NCBI GenBank assembly: GCA_039566865.1
Contig: CM076961.1
Span: 1,495,501 to 1,559,500, forward strand
Length of the DNA stretch: 64,000 bases
Direction: 5' to 3'
DNA from: Aurelia coerulea
Lineage: Eukaryota > Cnidaria > Scyphozoa > Semaeostomeae > Ulmaridae
Part shown: positions 1 to 11,063 of the stretch, one piece after another
How positions within the stretch are numbered: position 1 is the first letter of the stretch
Layout: each line of letters starts with the position of its first letter
Notes under the pieces: generated by a model
The model's database searches: none
Seen by the model: only the letters and a program-made list of their open reading frames with translations
What the model was told of the DNA's origin: nothing
Made by a program: the position numbers and the translations under genes

Positions 1-955
1 TGAAATTTCGCGCTATAAGACAGTCATGTAGGATTTGGCTATTTTACGGCTGGAGGAAAACCTAAAGAGAAGACGAATTTTCAAGAACGTAAAGAGGTAA
101 TTTAGATCATTTTCGTAATAAAACGAGCACTGCAACTGTATTAGAGTGTTTTCGAACTGATTTTCAATTTGCAAATCGTTGAAATTTCGCGCTATAAGAC
201 AGTCATGTAGGATTTTGCTATTTTACGGCTGGAGGAAAACCTAAAGAGAAGACGAATTTTCAAGAACGTAAAGAGGTAATATAGATCATTTTCGTAATAA
301 AACGAGCACTGCAACTGTATTAGAGTGTTTTTGAACTGATTTTCAATTTGCAAATCGTTGAAATTTCGCGCTATAAGACAGTCATATAAAATTTTGCTAT
401 TTTACGGCTGGAGGAAAACCAAAAGAGAAGATGAATTTTCAAGAACGTAAAGAGGTAATTTAGATCATTTTCGTAATAAAACGAGCACTGCAACTGTATT
501 AGAGTGTTTTTGAACTGATTTTCAATTTGCAAATCGTTGAAATTTCGTGCTATAAGACAGTCATACAGTATTTTGCTATTTTACGGCTGGAGGAAAACCT
601 AAAGAGAAGACGAATTTTCAACGACGTAAAGAGGTAATTTCTATCATTTTCGTAATAAAACGATTACTGCAACTGTATTAGAGTGTTTTTGAACTGATTT
701 TCAATTTGCAAATCGTTGAAATTTCGCGCTATAAGACAGTCATGTAGGATTTTGCTATTTTACGGCTGGAGGAAAACCTAAAGAGAAGACGAATTTTCAA
801 GAACGTAAAGAGCATTTTCGAACATAGAGCATAGATCATTTTCGTAATAAAACGAGCACTGCAACTGTATTAGAGTGTTTTCGAACTAATTTTCAATTTG
901 CAAATCGTTGAAATTTCGCGCTATAAGACAGTCATATAGGATTTTGCTATTTTAC
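1..955. repeat. 179-bp satellite array, truncated at left edge
   Basis: Five near-identical head-to-tail units begin at about 1, 180, 359, 538 and 717, a constant 179-bp step, each starting TGAAATTTCGCGCTATAAGA. A sixth begins at 909 because the fifth carries about 13 extra bases near 815-835. The sixth breaks off near 955. A short echo of the unit (GGATTTTGCTATTTTACGGC) recurs at about 1219-1238. Units differ by only a few substitutions, so the array is young or homogenised. It continues off the left edge, so its full size is unknown. Confidence 0.95.
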
Positions 956-3020
956 GGGAAGAGAAACTCGAACCGCGCGTCACCCTGATGTATTTCTTAT
1001 TCAACATAAGTTGTCCGCGCGTCTAGGCCTCGTTTTCATCCAAGAATACAAAGTTGCATATGGGCCTAAGCAATTTTAAGAGCGGAAATGATAAAATCGT
1101 CTATTTTGCCATGGAAAGTGGATAATATCAACCGAATTTGAGTGTAATGGATGTAGGAGGATACAGCGTATAGTTTTAGCTACAGAAAGTAAAGATTTAG
1201 TGCTTTATTACAATTTTTAGGATTTTGCTATTTTACGGCTGAGGCGATATATGTATTTGACCGATTTCGAGATTTTACGGCACTCGGAGCCAGGACGGTT
1301 GAGTTTTTCCGAGAATGCCATGACAACGCTATTTGCCTCGGTCTCGAAACAAAAAAATTATTTGCGGATGAATCAAGGAGCAATCAAAGTCAATGGCGGT
1401 ATAAAAAGCTTGGCGAGCAGGTCAGAAAGATAACTCTATTTCATCTATAATGCTCGATTAATAATAAATAACTATTCTGTAACATCTAACTTGATCGTTA
1501 ATCTTGATATTACGATAGTTTTCAGGGTCTCTAAATTGGTTTGAATGTATAAAAAGTTTATTTCTCAAAGGAATAAATTAGAGAGGGAAATCAGTCAGTC
1601 CTATATGTTTGCATTTTGGCCTACGTAGGAGTAAGATAGATTCAACGGATACTAATGTACTTTGAATGTCTTGGAATTATTGTGTTGTAAGGCCGAGAGG
1701 TCTCCAAATTAGTTCAATATTGCTGAGAAATGCGATGGTCCCTTTTCCTGCTCTCAGTAAAGCAAGATTGTCAAGAAGAGGGGGCTAAATTGTTTCTACA
1801 AACGTAGCAACCCTTACCCCCAACCCTCTAACCATGCATAGCGTACCATATTTCTGCAAATAGTGCCAAAATAAGTGTAACGTAGATTCCTACTCTCAAA
1901 GAGATTCCTGTCTTGTTTTAACACCTTATACTACTACAGGGGTTTATAAAGTCATAGATTAAAGTTTACAAATATGAATCTTTGTCTCTGTCATTATGAT
2001 CTTTTTGGTAGTAAATGGAAGACATTTTTGGTTATAAACAGGATTTATAGCAAGCTTCATATCCTAATTACATTTCACAGTTTTCTTAATTTCAAAATTA
2101 GCATGCTCCTTTATTTGCAAAATTTATCACTTGTTTAAAAGGCCAGTACTCTAAGTAAGGTCAGATGTTTTGTCTGAGAACCATTGTCTGAAAAGATTGT
2201 TGCTAAGGAGATATTTTTCTTGTGGGAAACACAAAAAGAGCAGCCATAAAAGTACAGCTAAAGTTCTGATATCAAAAACTTGTCTTAATCTTAAAAGTGT
2301 GAGAGATGATCCATTTTTTACCTGCCTGTAAAATCATATGTTGTTTGCTAACTCAATTCATTAAGAATTTATCAGGTAGAAATTTATGTACACATGTGAA
2401 TGAATTTTCCTTTCAAAAGACCACTATGGCTATTAATTATTGATTGATTTCTGTAAATACTTTCGAGAGTTTTGTCTAGAATTCTTAGAATATTATTTCC
2501 TTTAGCAATAAGTTTATGTAAATCACACAGTTGAGCATTATGAAAACATTGAATAGCATTTTCATGGATAACCTCATGTGGTTATCCTCTGTTTGAGGTA
2601 AACAAAATGCAAATAAAGTGGCCATTCTATGGAATTATCATTGGGAAAAAATTATACTACATGTTCTTATCATCTACACAGTACTGTACAGTATATACTG
2701 TATGTATCAAACACGAACATTTGGTGGGTATTTGTTGCTCACTTAGTGCAAGCCTTGCAAGCCTTAACACAAGTCATATTAGCATGACAGAGAATTCTTA
2801 GCAATTTTCAAGATAATTTGATATGATTTTGACGGAATTCTTGAGCCATATGAAAGACTGTAATTTTTTTAAGCAACACTTCTTAGGCAGGAAAACCATG
2901 TTGTTCTTGATGCAAGGCCTGTACTGTATGAGTAAGCATGAAGAATTATCCCTCCAAGGTTGACATTTACTGGCATTGATAAAACTTTACAAAATCAAAG
3001 GCAAGAAAACCATGTTAATA
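956..3020. other. Stretch without a recognisable gene
   Basis: No conserved coding sequence is visible. A 60-codon + strand ORF at 1251-1433 is richer in CG than its surroundings and could be an exon. However, its possible GT donor near 1427 is out of phase with the next credible exon (3502), so I do not join them. The rest is AT-rich with no clear repeat. Confidence 0.4.
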
Positions 3021-3441
3021 CCGTACAAGCTCTATTAAGATCCCTCTCTATTAAGCCCCCTCTCTAATAAACCCTCCCCTCGGGGCCAAAATTTTAAATC
3101 ACCCCTCTCTCTAAGCCTCCTTACTTGTATCAAATTCTAAAGGTTACCAAAGATTTTTCCATTTATTGAGCTAAGTAAGGTTGCATGTTAATTTTGATAT
3201 GGTTAGAGATAAAACTGTGATAAAATGTATGTATTTGACTCGTAAAGTTGTGCGTTGAATCCACAAAATATGGTGTAAAAGAACCAAAAAGCTATATCAT
3301 ATTACTGTATTTCCTTGTCATTCGATTTTGTGAATAAGCCCCCCTCTCTAATAAGCCCCCTCTCTTTAAGCCCCCCTCTGGACATTAATTATGTGTCTGA
3401 AATTAAGTAAGCCCCTCCGGGCTTAATAGAGCTTTTGACAG
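3021..3441. mobile_element. C/T-rich inverted-repeat element (MITE)
   Basis: The ends are inverted: CCGTACAAGCTCTATTAAG on the left and CTTAATAGAGCTTTTGACAG on the right, preceded by TA. The interior repeats blocks such as CCCCCTCTCTAATAAGCC several times. A second member lies in opposite orientation at 61862-62265 and shares the internal stretch around TCATTCGATTTTGTGAATAAG (reversed there). No coding capacity. TA-target DNA transposon is the likely class. Confidence 0.7.
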
Positions 3442-3501
3442 GATGTGTAACGGTTGAACAATAGATAGTAAGTTTACGGAGACAATGTGTTTTTTCTATA
3501 G

Positions 3502-6500
3502 CTGATGACATAGTCAACAATATTATTGAAAGAGCAAAAGAAATTGCTGGAAAGACGGAAAGTCCACCTGAGAAAGCTGATATGGCAGACAGTGCTGCAT
3601 CAGAAGATGTGAAAGAAAATGAGGCAGCGAAACAGGATGTTGAAGGAAATCCCCAGGGAGAATCTTCTGAGCCTGCAACTCCAAAGGAAGCAGAGGAAGG
3701 GAAAAAAGAAGAAAATGTTCCTGAAAGTGGTAAGCATTATTAAATAGATCTTTGAGAAAAAACAGTGACAGAGAAAATGTTCTATTTCCTTGGAGTGCAC
3801 ATTTCAAGAATCAAGATAAAAACTTCCTGAAGTAAAATTTGCCCAAAGTGAATTCACTCAGCAGGCCTGTCAGAAGTGGGAGGCTGGGGGCCTTCAGCCC
3901 CCCGATCATTTGTAGAAGTTTGTTGAATTTTGTAAGTGAAAAAGGCCATCAAAGCCAAGGTTGTGGAAATGAAGATTCAAGCTTATCAATATTCAAGAAA
4001 GTTACCAGAATCTATCAAGTAATGCAATAACTTTTGATGCCATGCAACTAAAAAAGCATCCACATAATAACTATCACAAATTTTCATTATATGGTATCAT
4101 CATCATCATCATCATCCCCGTCATCATCATCAAAAAGCTATAATGCTCTGCACAAAAGATTATGCATGGCAGCTACAAACAATAAAATTAAAAACGAGAC
4201 TTAAGTAACTAAATTAAACGCAACAGGAACAAAAATATATGCATAAATTGAAAATGTTAATTATAGGTATGTGGACATCCATGCACAGATCCATCAGGCT
4301 AGTGTAATCTGACCAGAGTTTTCCTAATACGGTTGGCTTGAATGAAGTACGTTGCTAAGGCAGCTTTGGTGCTATTGTGTTGTACAGTATGCAGTTTTCT
4401 TGAAATAAAAAAAATTTCTTTCTTTTCAGCTGGTAAAGAAGCAAACAATGAAAAAGAAGACCAAACTGTAAAGACAGACACACAGGAAAAACAAAAAGAT
4501 GAGGACCCATCAACGCAAGCTAACGATGGTGATAAGCCAGCAGCCGAAGAGACTGACAAACCTGCAGAAGCAGACGCACCTAAGCAAGGTGATACCCCGA
4601 AGGATCCTGAGCCAGCAAAAGAAACCGAACCAGCACAAGAGACCAAACCAGCGAAAGAATCCGATACCGGTGAGAGCACGCCAGGAGAAAAACTGGCTTC
4701 TGAACCAGCCCCGCCTGAAACAGAAGAAGGAGCTACCGGTTCAGGAAGTAGTGAGGAAGGTAAGGAGGGTGTGGATGCAGGAAAGGCTGAAGACGCACCC
4801 GAGCAAGAGACCGGAGGAGAAACATCACCCGAGAAAGCTGACAATACGACTGCTGAAGGCAGTGAACAAGCTGGGGATAAGCCAGCTGAGACGGGGGTAA
4901 AGGAAGATGAGAATGCGGTAGATAAGGGTACTGACGAGGCTGGTGGGGCAGTGAAGGCACCGGAACCATCTGTTGCAGAAAATGCGGAAACAGGGAATGT
5001 TGAAGAGCCGAAACGAGATACTGCCGGAGAAACAAGTAATGAGGATAGTGTTAAGGGTGAAGAAGAGAAGGCTGCCGAGAGCGTAGACGTGGAAGCTGCA
5101 AGTGGTGTAGAAAACAAAGAAGAGGTTGCCAAGACTAAGACTGAAGACAAGCCAGAGGATGCAAGCACGGATGCTGAAGCTGGCAAAGATGTGGAAAGTG
5201 ATGACAAGGAAAAGAAAGAATTGCCTGTTGCTGAAGATGGGACTAAGGATGAAGAAAAGAAAGGTGCTGAGGGTGGAGAGGGGACTTCGGAAGCAATAGT
5301 TCCTGAAGAAGCCCCAAAGAGTGAAGCAGACGCTACAGCTAAGCCTGAAGAGACAAAGCACGACGAGGGAACAGGGGATGTGCCGGCTAAGATAGAGGAA
5401 CAAGCAGAGGCTCCATCCAATGAGCCAGACGCTGCTGAAGTAACCGACGTTATGAAGCCAGATAGGCCTAGTGAGTCTACGGAAGTTCCGGAGGAGAAAC
5501 CGGCAAGTGCAGAACAAACTGCGATGGCAGGTGAGCCAGCTAAAGAGGTTCGTGGGAGCAAGGCTTCCTTGCGCAAGGCAGGGAAGAGCGGTAGCAAGGC
5601 GTCTTTACGGGAAGCAGAGAAGGAGAGTGAGAAAGCAGAGAGATCGGCAAGCCAGGCGTCAGTACGAGAGGGGAATGAGAAAAACACGCAGTCTCGAAGT
5701 AGCAGCAAAGCGTCCTTACGTGAAGTGAGCAACAACGCAGGGGCTGTAGTTAAAACAACTGAAAGAAGTTCAAGCAAAGCTTCGCTACGCGAGAAAGACG
5801 ATAAGACAACCGAAAGGAGATCAAGTAAAACATCACAGCGTACCAGCAGTAAAGCTTCCCTGCGGGACGAAAAATCGAAAGATTCGAAATCAAGGCGTAG
5901 CAGTAAATCTTCATCACGGAGTAAAGAATCGCGGTCATCGAAAGGTTCGATGACTGCAGAAAAGAGAGAAAGTGATCTGCATTTTCAAGGTGTGTACGAT
6001 TAATTTTATTTGATCTGTTTATCTTGGTCTGAGTGCAAATGGTGGAAACCGGAAATTGGGAATCAAGAACCATCCAAATTTGCTACGAAACAAAGTGTAG
6101 CAAATTAGGATAGGGTCTGCAGGGGTAAATGGGTAGGCTAGGGTAATAAAGGTAGTGTTGATTGCTGGAAAACAGTAAACCCTGAACTGATAAATCAACA
6201 TTCAATATGTCCAGGAGGGAAGTTTGAGCGGCTGTAGCGAGAGAGGAAAACTGTGAACAAAGATTTTAGCTAAGTTTATCACATTTTTTCACCCTGCCCA
6301 TTTTATCCCAAACTTTCCCATTTTACCACAAACTTACGCATTTTACCCCCAGTAGAGCCTATATACGGGCTGACACAAATAAAAATGAACTGAGAATCTG
6401 TTATACAAAGTGATCCACTAAAATGAGTTATTTAAATGTTATTTGGTAGCTAAATGACTTGTGGATGGAATGTTGAAAATGCCCGCGAGTAACAGCAAGA

Positions 6501-7285
6501 TAAAATAAGTTCTTCTTATTCTATCTGGGTATAACAGCAATTTAATTGTTGTTGCATAAAGAATTTTGCTTTATCGCGAATCTCACATGACATCTAATTT
6601 CAGACGAACTTTGGTAGCGAGATTGGTAGGAAAATACTGTAAAATTAACTAAATACTAGTTTGGAACAGACTCTAATTTGAACACCATCGAAGTTATTTA
6701 TCATGAATCTGATTTGCAGGGCTCCTGGTAGCAACTTCGTATCTTCGTACTACACACTTTATTCTTCTTTCCCTGTATACCGCCAAATTCTATCCCGGTT
6801 CATTTTTCTTCTTTTTTCTTTCCCCTTCCTTTCCTACCCTCCCTCATTCCTTCATTTCTTTCCCTTCTCTTCTTTTCCCTTTCCTTTCCTTTCTTTCCGT
6901 TTCTTTTCCTTTTTCCCTTCTTCCTTCCTGGGAAATTTAAGCTTTTCAGCTAAGCTACCTTTCAGGTCGCGCTGCTAATACGCGACTTCGTTTTTTTTAG
7001 CCCTGCTGATTTGTTTATGTTATTTTCCAGAATACGTAACACGGCAAGCGAGAGAACGAAACGAAGATGAACAATACCTTAAACAGAAATTAGGACAAAA
7101 GGATCACGATTTAGAAGCAGCTGAGCGAAAGGTAAAAGATCTCCAACTTCGATTAAAAAGATTTGTCAAGGATGACCAAGCTAAAGATGAAAGAATATTA
7201 CAAATGGAAAGAGAAAATCGAGACCTTACTGACAAAATGAACTCTTTAACGGAAATGCTGGACCAAAATCAAAACCAGCAACATG
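3502..7285 (+). CDS. Acidic SKASLR-repeat coiled-coil protein, partial (three exons)
   Basis: I see three exons: 3502-3729, 4430-5989 and 7031-7285. Each follows a pyrimidine-rich AG and precedes a GT. Each has a length divisible by three and phase-1 boundaries at both ends, so the frame is continuous over 681 codons. The first exon and the first two thirds of the second are rich in E, K, A, P and T (PEST-like, low complexity). Residues near 5550-5960 repeat a SKASLR motif (five exact copies plus variants such as SQASVR and SKTSQR) among RRSS and RSSS sites, which resemble basophilic-kinase targets. The third exon has heptad-like E/K/L spacing, predicting a coiled coil. There is no signal peptide or domain I recognise. 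A scaffold, cytoskeletal or ciliary role would be guesswork. The 5-prime exons are not found. The 3-prime end either splices on from 7285 or reads through to a TAA at 7367-7369. Confidence 0.75.
4094..4132. repeat. ATC microsatellite
   Basis: An imperfect run of ATC triplets interrupted by CCCCGTC, lying in the intron between the first two exons of the acidic gene. Confidence 0.9.
6717..7005. mobile_element. Element with a pyrimidine tract in an intron
   Basis: The ends read GCAGGGCTCCTGGTAGCA and, inverted, AGCCCTGCTGA. Between them is about 150 bases of almost pure C/T (TTTCCTTTCCC-type). A relative lies in opposite orientation at about 17275-17570 as a purine tract with similar flanks (CTACCAGGA, GAGCCCTGAG). 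The copy ends about 25 bases before the acceptor at 7030, so the tract lies close to the splice site. The short ORF across it (6703-6978) is low-complexity F/S/P and not a gene. Confidence 0.55.
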
Positions 7286-7295
7286 GTAAAGCAAC

Positions 7296-9137
7296 AGCAA
7301 ATGGTAACGGACATAGTCAAACACAGGCTAGAAATCAAAAGAACTCTAGTGCCTGTATTATACTGTAATATATCTGTGTTTAGGTATTTACTAGGCAAGA
7401 AGGGGATGCAGTTAAGGGCAGTTTGCACGGCGCCTTTATACAGAAATACGGTAAAACCCGCATCAGCAAATGGCAATGCGCATAGTCAAACGCTGGCTAG
7501 AAATCAAAAGAACTCTAGTGCCTGTATTATACTGTAATATAACTGTGTGTAGGTATCTACTAAGCAAGGAAGGGATGCAGTTTGCAGGGCGCCTTTATAC
7601 AGAAATACGGCAAAACCCGCATCAGCAAATTGTAACGCGCATAGTCAAACGCTGGTTAGAAATCAAAAGAACTCTCGTACCTATATTATACTGTAATATA
7701 ACTGTGTTTAGGTATCTACCAGGCAAGGAGGGGATGCAGTTTACAGGGCACCTTTATGCAGAAATACAGCAAAACCCGCATCAGCTAATGGTAACGCACA
7801 TAGTCAAACGCTGGTTAGAAACCAAAAGAAGTCTAATGCCTGTATTATACTGTAATATATCTGCGTTTAGGTATCTACCAGGCAAGGAAGGGATGCAGTT
7901 TGCAAGGCACCTTTATACAGAAATACAGCGAAACCCGCATCAGCTAATGGTAACGCGCATAGTCAAACGCTGGTTAGAAATCAAAAGAACTCTCGTACCT
8001 ATATTATACTGTAATGTAACTGTGTGTAGGTATCTACTAGGCACTAGGAAAGAAGGGGGCAGTTTGCAGGGCGTCTTTTGAAAGAAATACAGTGAAACCC
8101 GAATCGGCAAATGGTAACGCGCATAGTCAAACGCTGGTTAGAAATCAAAAGAACTCTCGTACCTATATTATACTGTAATGTAACTGTGTGTAGGTATCTA
8201 CTAGGCACTAGGAAAGAAGGGGGCAGTTTGCAGGGCGTCTTTTGAAAGAAATACAGTGAAACCCGAATCGGCAAATGGTAACGCGCATAGTCAAACGCTG
8301 GTTAGAAATCAAAAGAACTCTCGTACCTATATTATACTGTAATGTAACTGTGTGTAGGTATCTACTAGGCACTAGGAAAGAAGGGGGCAGTTTGCAGGGC
8401 GTCTTTTGAAAGAAATACAGTGAAACCCGAATCGGCAAATGGTAACGCGCATAGTCAAACGCTGGTTAGAAATCAAAAGAACTCTCGTACCTATATTATA
8501 CTGTAATGTAACTGTGTGTAGGTATCTACTAGGCACTAGGAAAGAAGGGGGCAGTTTGCAGGGCGTCTTTTGAAAGAAATACAGTGAAACCCGAATCGGC
8601 AAATGGTAACGCGCATAGTCAAACGCTGGTTAGAAATCAAAAGAACTCTCGTACCTATATTATACTGTAATGTAACTGTGTGTAGGTATCTACTAGGCAC
8701 TAGGAAAGAAGGGGGCAGTTTGCAGGGCGTCTTTTGAAAGAAATACAGTGAAACCCGAATCGGCAAATGGTAACGCGCATAGTCAAACGCTGGTTAGAAA
8801 TCAAAAGAACTCTCGTACCTATATTATACTGTAATGTAACTGTGTGTAGGTATCTACTAGGCACTAGGAAAGAAGGGGGCAGTTTGCAGGGCGTCTTTTG
8901 AAAGAAATACAGTGAAACCCGAATCGGCAAATGGTAACGCGCATAGTCAAACGCTGGTTAGAAATCAAAAGAACTCTCGTACCTATATTATACTGTAATG
9001 TAACTGTGTGTAGGTATCTACTAGGCACTAGGAAAGAAGGGGGCAGTTTGCAGGGCGTCTTTTGAAAGAAATACAGTGAAACCCGAATCGGCAAATGGTA
9101 ACGCGCATAGTCAAACGCTGGTTAGAAATCAAAAGAA
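7296..9137. repeat. 164-bp tandem array, about 11 copies
   Basis: The marker AATCAAAAGAACTCT recurs near 7330, 7500, 7660, 7980, 8145, 8309, 8473, 8637, 8801 and 8965, with a variant near 7825. The first four units (to about 8035) differ from one another and are about 158-168 bp. Seven later units, each with GGCACTAGGAAAGAAGG, are spaced exactly 164 bp apart (8040, 8204, 8368, 8532, 8696, 8860, 9024) and look identical. The array begins 10 bases after the exon ending at 7285, and every unit carries AAATGGTAACG, similar to that exon's donor (ACATGGTAAAG). The repeated 76-residue ORFs on the - strand are products of the repeat. Confidence 0.95.
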
Positions 9138-9372
9138 ATCTACCGGGTAAGTAAAAAGAAAACAATGCCCGTTTAAAACGCCACTTCTCCGTGGATATCA
9201 AGACGATAATAGTACTGGTAAATGAATTATTTGATAGTGGAAATGTTCAAATCATTTTAGAATTTACCTTACTGAAATTGGCCCCTCCGTTCTGAAATTA
9301 CGAGGGATTTTCTTGAGAGAGAGCCTGGTTAACAAGCCTTCAAAATAGGCCTAAAATCACGATTTTAAAGAA
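9138..9372. repeat. Dispersed repeat, copy 1 of 4
   Basis: This follows the array directly and starts CTACCGGGTAAGTAAAAAG. Its body (CCCGTTTAAAACGCC, GGATATCAAGACGAT, then CTGAAATTACGAGGGATTTTC) is shared by 15185-15425, 29995-30215 and the split copy 35385-35965. Copies differ by many substitutions and small gaps. No ORF, and ends not defined except the ACCGGGT-like start. Confidence 0.7.
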
Positions 9373-10751
9373 GTGCGCGATTTTATAGGCTTGCCTATAA
9401 ATAGAACAAAGAAAACACTCAGACACAGCATTGTTTCTTTCGCCATCCATTGTCTTCGCGGCGCGTGTGTGATTTGAATGAGTAATTTCTAGATTGTTTT
9501 GCTCTCAGCAAATGCAAGCTTTTAACCTTGCACAAACCCTTTAAAATTTATCTGAATGTGTCAACTATTGAATATTATACTTCACAATATTATTGCTTTG
9601 GTATCCGAAGAGCAGTGGCTTTTTAAACGGGGATTGTTTTTTGCTCACTCGATGGCACATGTAATATAAGTGCATTTAGGTCTCTGAGAAAGATGGAAGG
9701 GAGTATTGTTGTACGATGATAGTAGATGGCCTGCTAGTTTTAGGGTTACTTGTGTTTGAGTGCTTGTATGAAACGTTTGGAAGGATGATGCATTTAAAAA
9801 TGCGTTTGAAATCAGTCTAAAAATGTGTTACCTAAATTGAAGCGCGTTTTAATCTTGTGTCAACGCAGCCTTAGTACTCAATGGTTACTGTGCAGGTTTA
9901 TTGTAACCTGCGCACAGCCTCAACTCCTCCCCACAGGTAAGAGTTTCCTTCAAGGAGGAGTTCAGTCTGTAGTTTATTGTAAATAAGACTTGTAAGCTCT
10001 TGTCTCTCAATAGTTTGATATCTCTCATAAATATATGATTTGGATGGAAAAATCTATCGTTTATCGGCATTTATCTACTGATAATCTACCTTCTGCGTCC
10101 AGAAAGAAAGCGCTGAAAGGAAGGGTGGGTTTTGTGAAAGCGCTTTATTTGGCTGGAATTTTGTTGCTGGATTTCGAAATGCAAATAGCAAGGCCCTGTT
10201 CGGGGGGGGGGGGGGTGTAGTGTTATTTTACGTTTTACCATAAATACTTTCAATATTTTATAAGTCACAAAACTGAATCTTCAATATTTAACTCATTTTA
10301 TATTTCCTTTATGTCAAATATCTATTTTGTATTTAAAAGCGAAAACTTTCAGATACCTTTATTCATAAATGTCAATAGCCAAAGAACTCTTGAAACAGAA
10401 AACCCTGGAGTCTTTTCGATGCTAAAAGAAATATTTGGGAAACCGACTTAAGTTAAAGCATGGCTATTATGGGCAACTTTTGGGCAAATTTTACGAAATT
10501 TTTAGCAACTTTTCGAGAAATATCGAGCAACTGGTCGATAGGGCTATATAATACAGGAACTTTGGGGATTCGAGGCATAAACTGTCAATTTTTTTTGCCA
10601 GAATATTAGTTCTATTTTGGAAATAAAGACACAACCAGTTTGAATTCTGCTTTATACCTAGCAGCAAGGAAGAAAGTACAATCAACCAAACAAAGTACAA
10701 GTTGATATCCTGGGGGGGGGGGAAGGTCCTCCTCTATCCAGTCATACACGT
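9373..10751. other. Stretch without a recognisable gene; G runs
   Basis: Nothing coding is convincing here. There is a run of 14 G at 10202-10215 and another of about 10 G near 10712. A short segment near 9660-9700 (TGTAATATAAGTGCATTTAGG) resembles part of the 164-bp unit, suggesting an old copy outside the array. Confidence 0.5.
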
Positions 10752-10915
10752 ATGTTGGAGGTGACAGCAAATTTGAAATTTCTAGATTAATATTTCAGCT
10801 CTCAAAGCACTACGGTATATTGTCAACAAATGCGGCCTCTGTGTTCAAGTTGACTATCAAAGAACCTTTTGACATAAAAGTCAAATCCATATACTTTTTT
10901 CTGGGTCATGGGCCA
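10752..10915. mobile_element. Partial copy of the long-inverted-repeat family
   Basis: Diverged match to the right arm of the element at 14426-15013: TCTCAAAGCACTACGG, AACAAATGCGGCCTC, TTCAAGTTGACTATC and a degraded CTGGGTCATGGGCC end. Only one arm is present. Confidence 0.55.
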
Positions 10916-11063
10916 GTATTGTGGGAATGGGTATCAAAATCTTAATGTGTTGGTTTAATAGAGAAATCCCTCAGCCCCCAGGTTGATATTTGATATCAAA
11001 TGATAGCTTACACACAACTTATTTACAATTAAAAATCATAAAGTAAAATTACAAAATTAGTGA

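Noticed and set aside
1251..1433. 60-codon ORF as first exon of the acidic gene
   Set aside because: Its candidate donor is phase 2 and would give an immediate stop when joined to 3502.
4299..5777. 492-codon - strand ORF rich in S, A, L and F
   Set aside because: It is the antisense of the acidic repeat exon. Codons such as GAA/GCA leave few stops on the other strand. Splice borders and phases support the + strand.
7470..9094. Series of 76- to 203-codon ORFs, six of them identical
   Set aside because: They are produced by the 164-bp tandem repeat; the step and identity equal those of the array.
1..9137. CRISPR array
   Set aside because: The repeats are 164 and 179 bp, contiguous and without unique spacers, in eukaryotic DNA.
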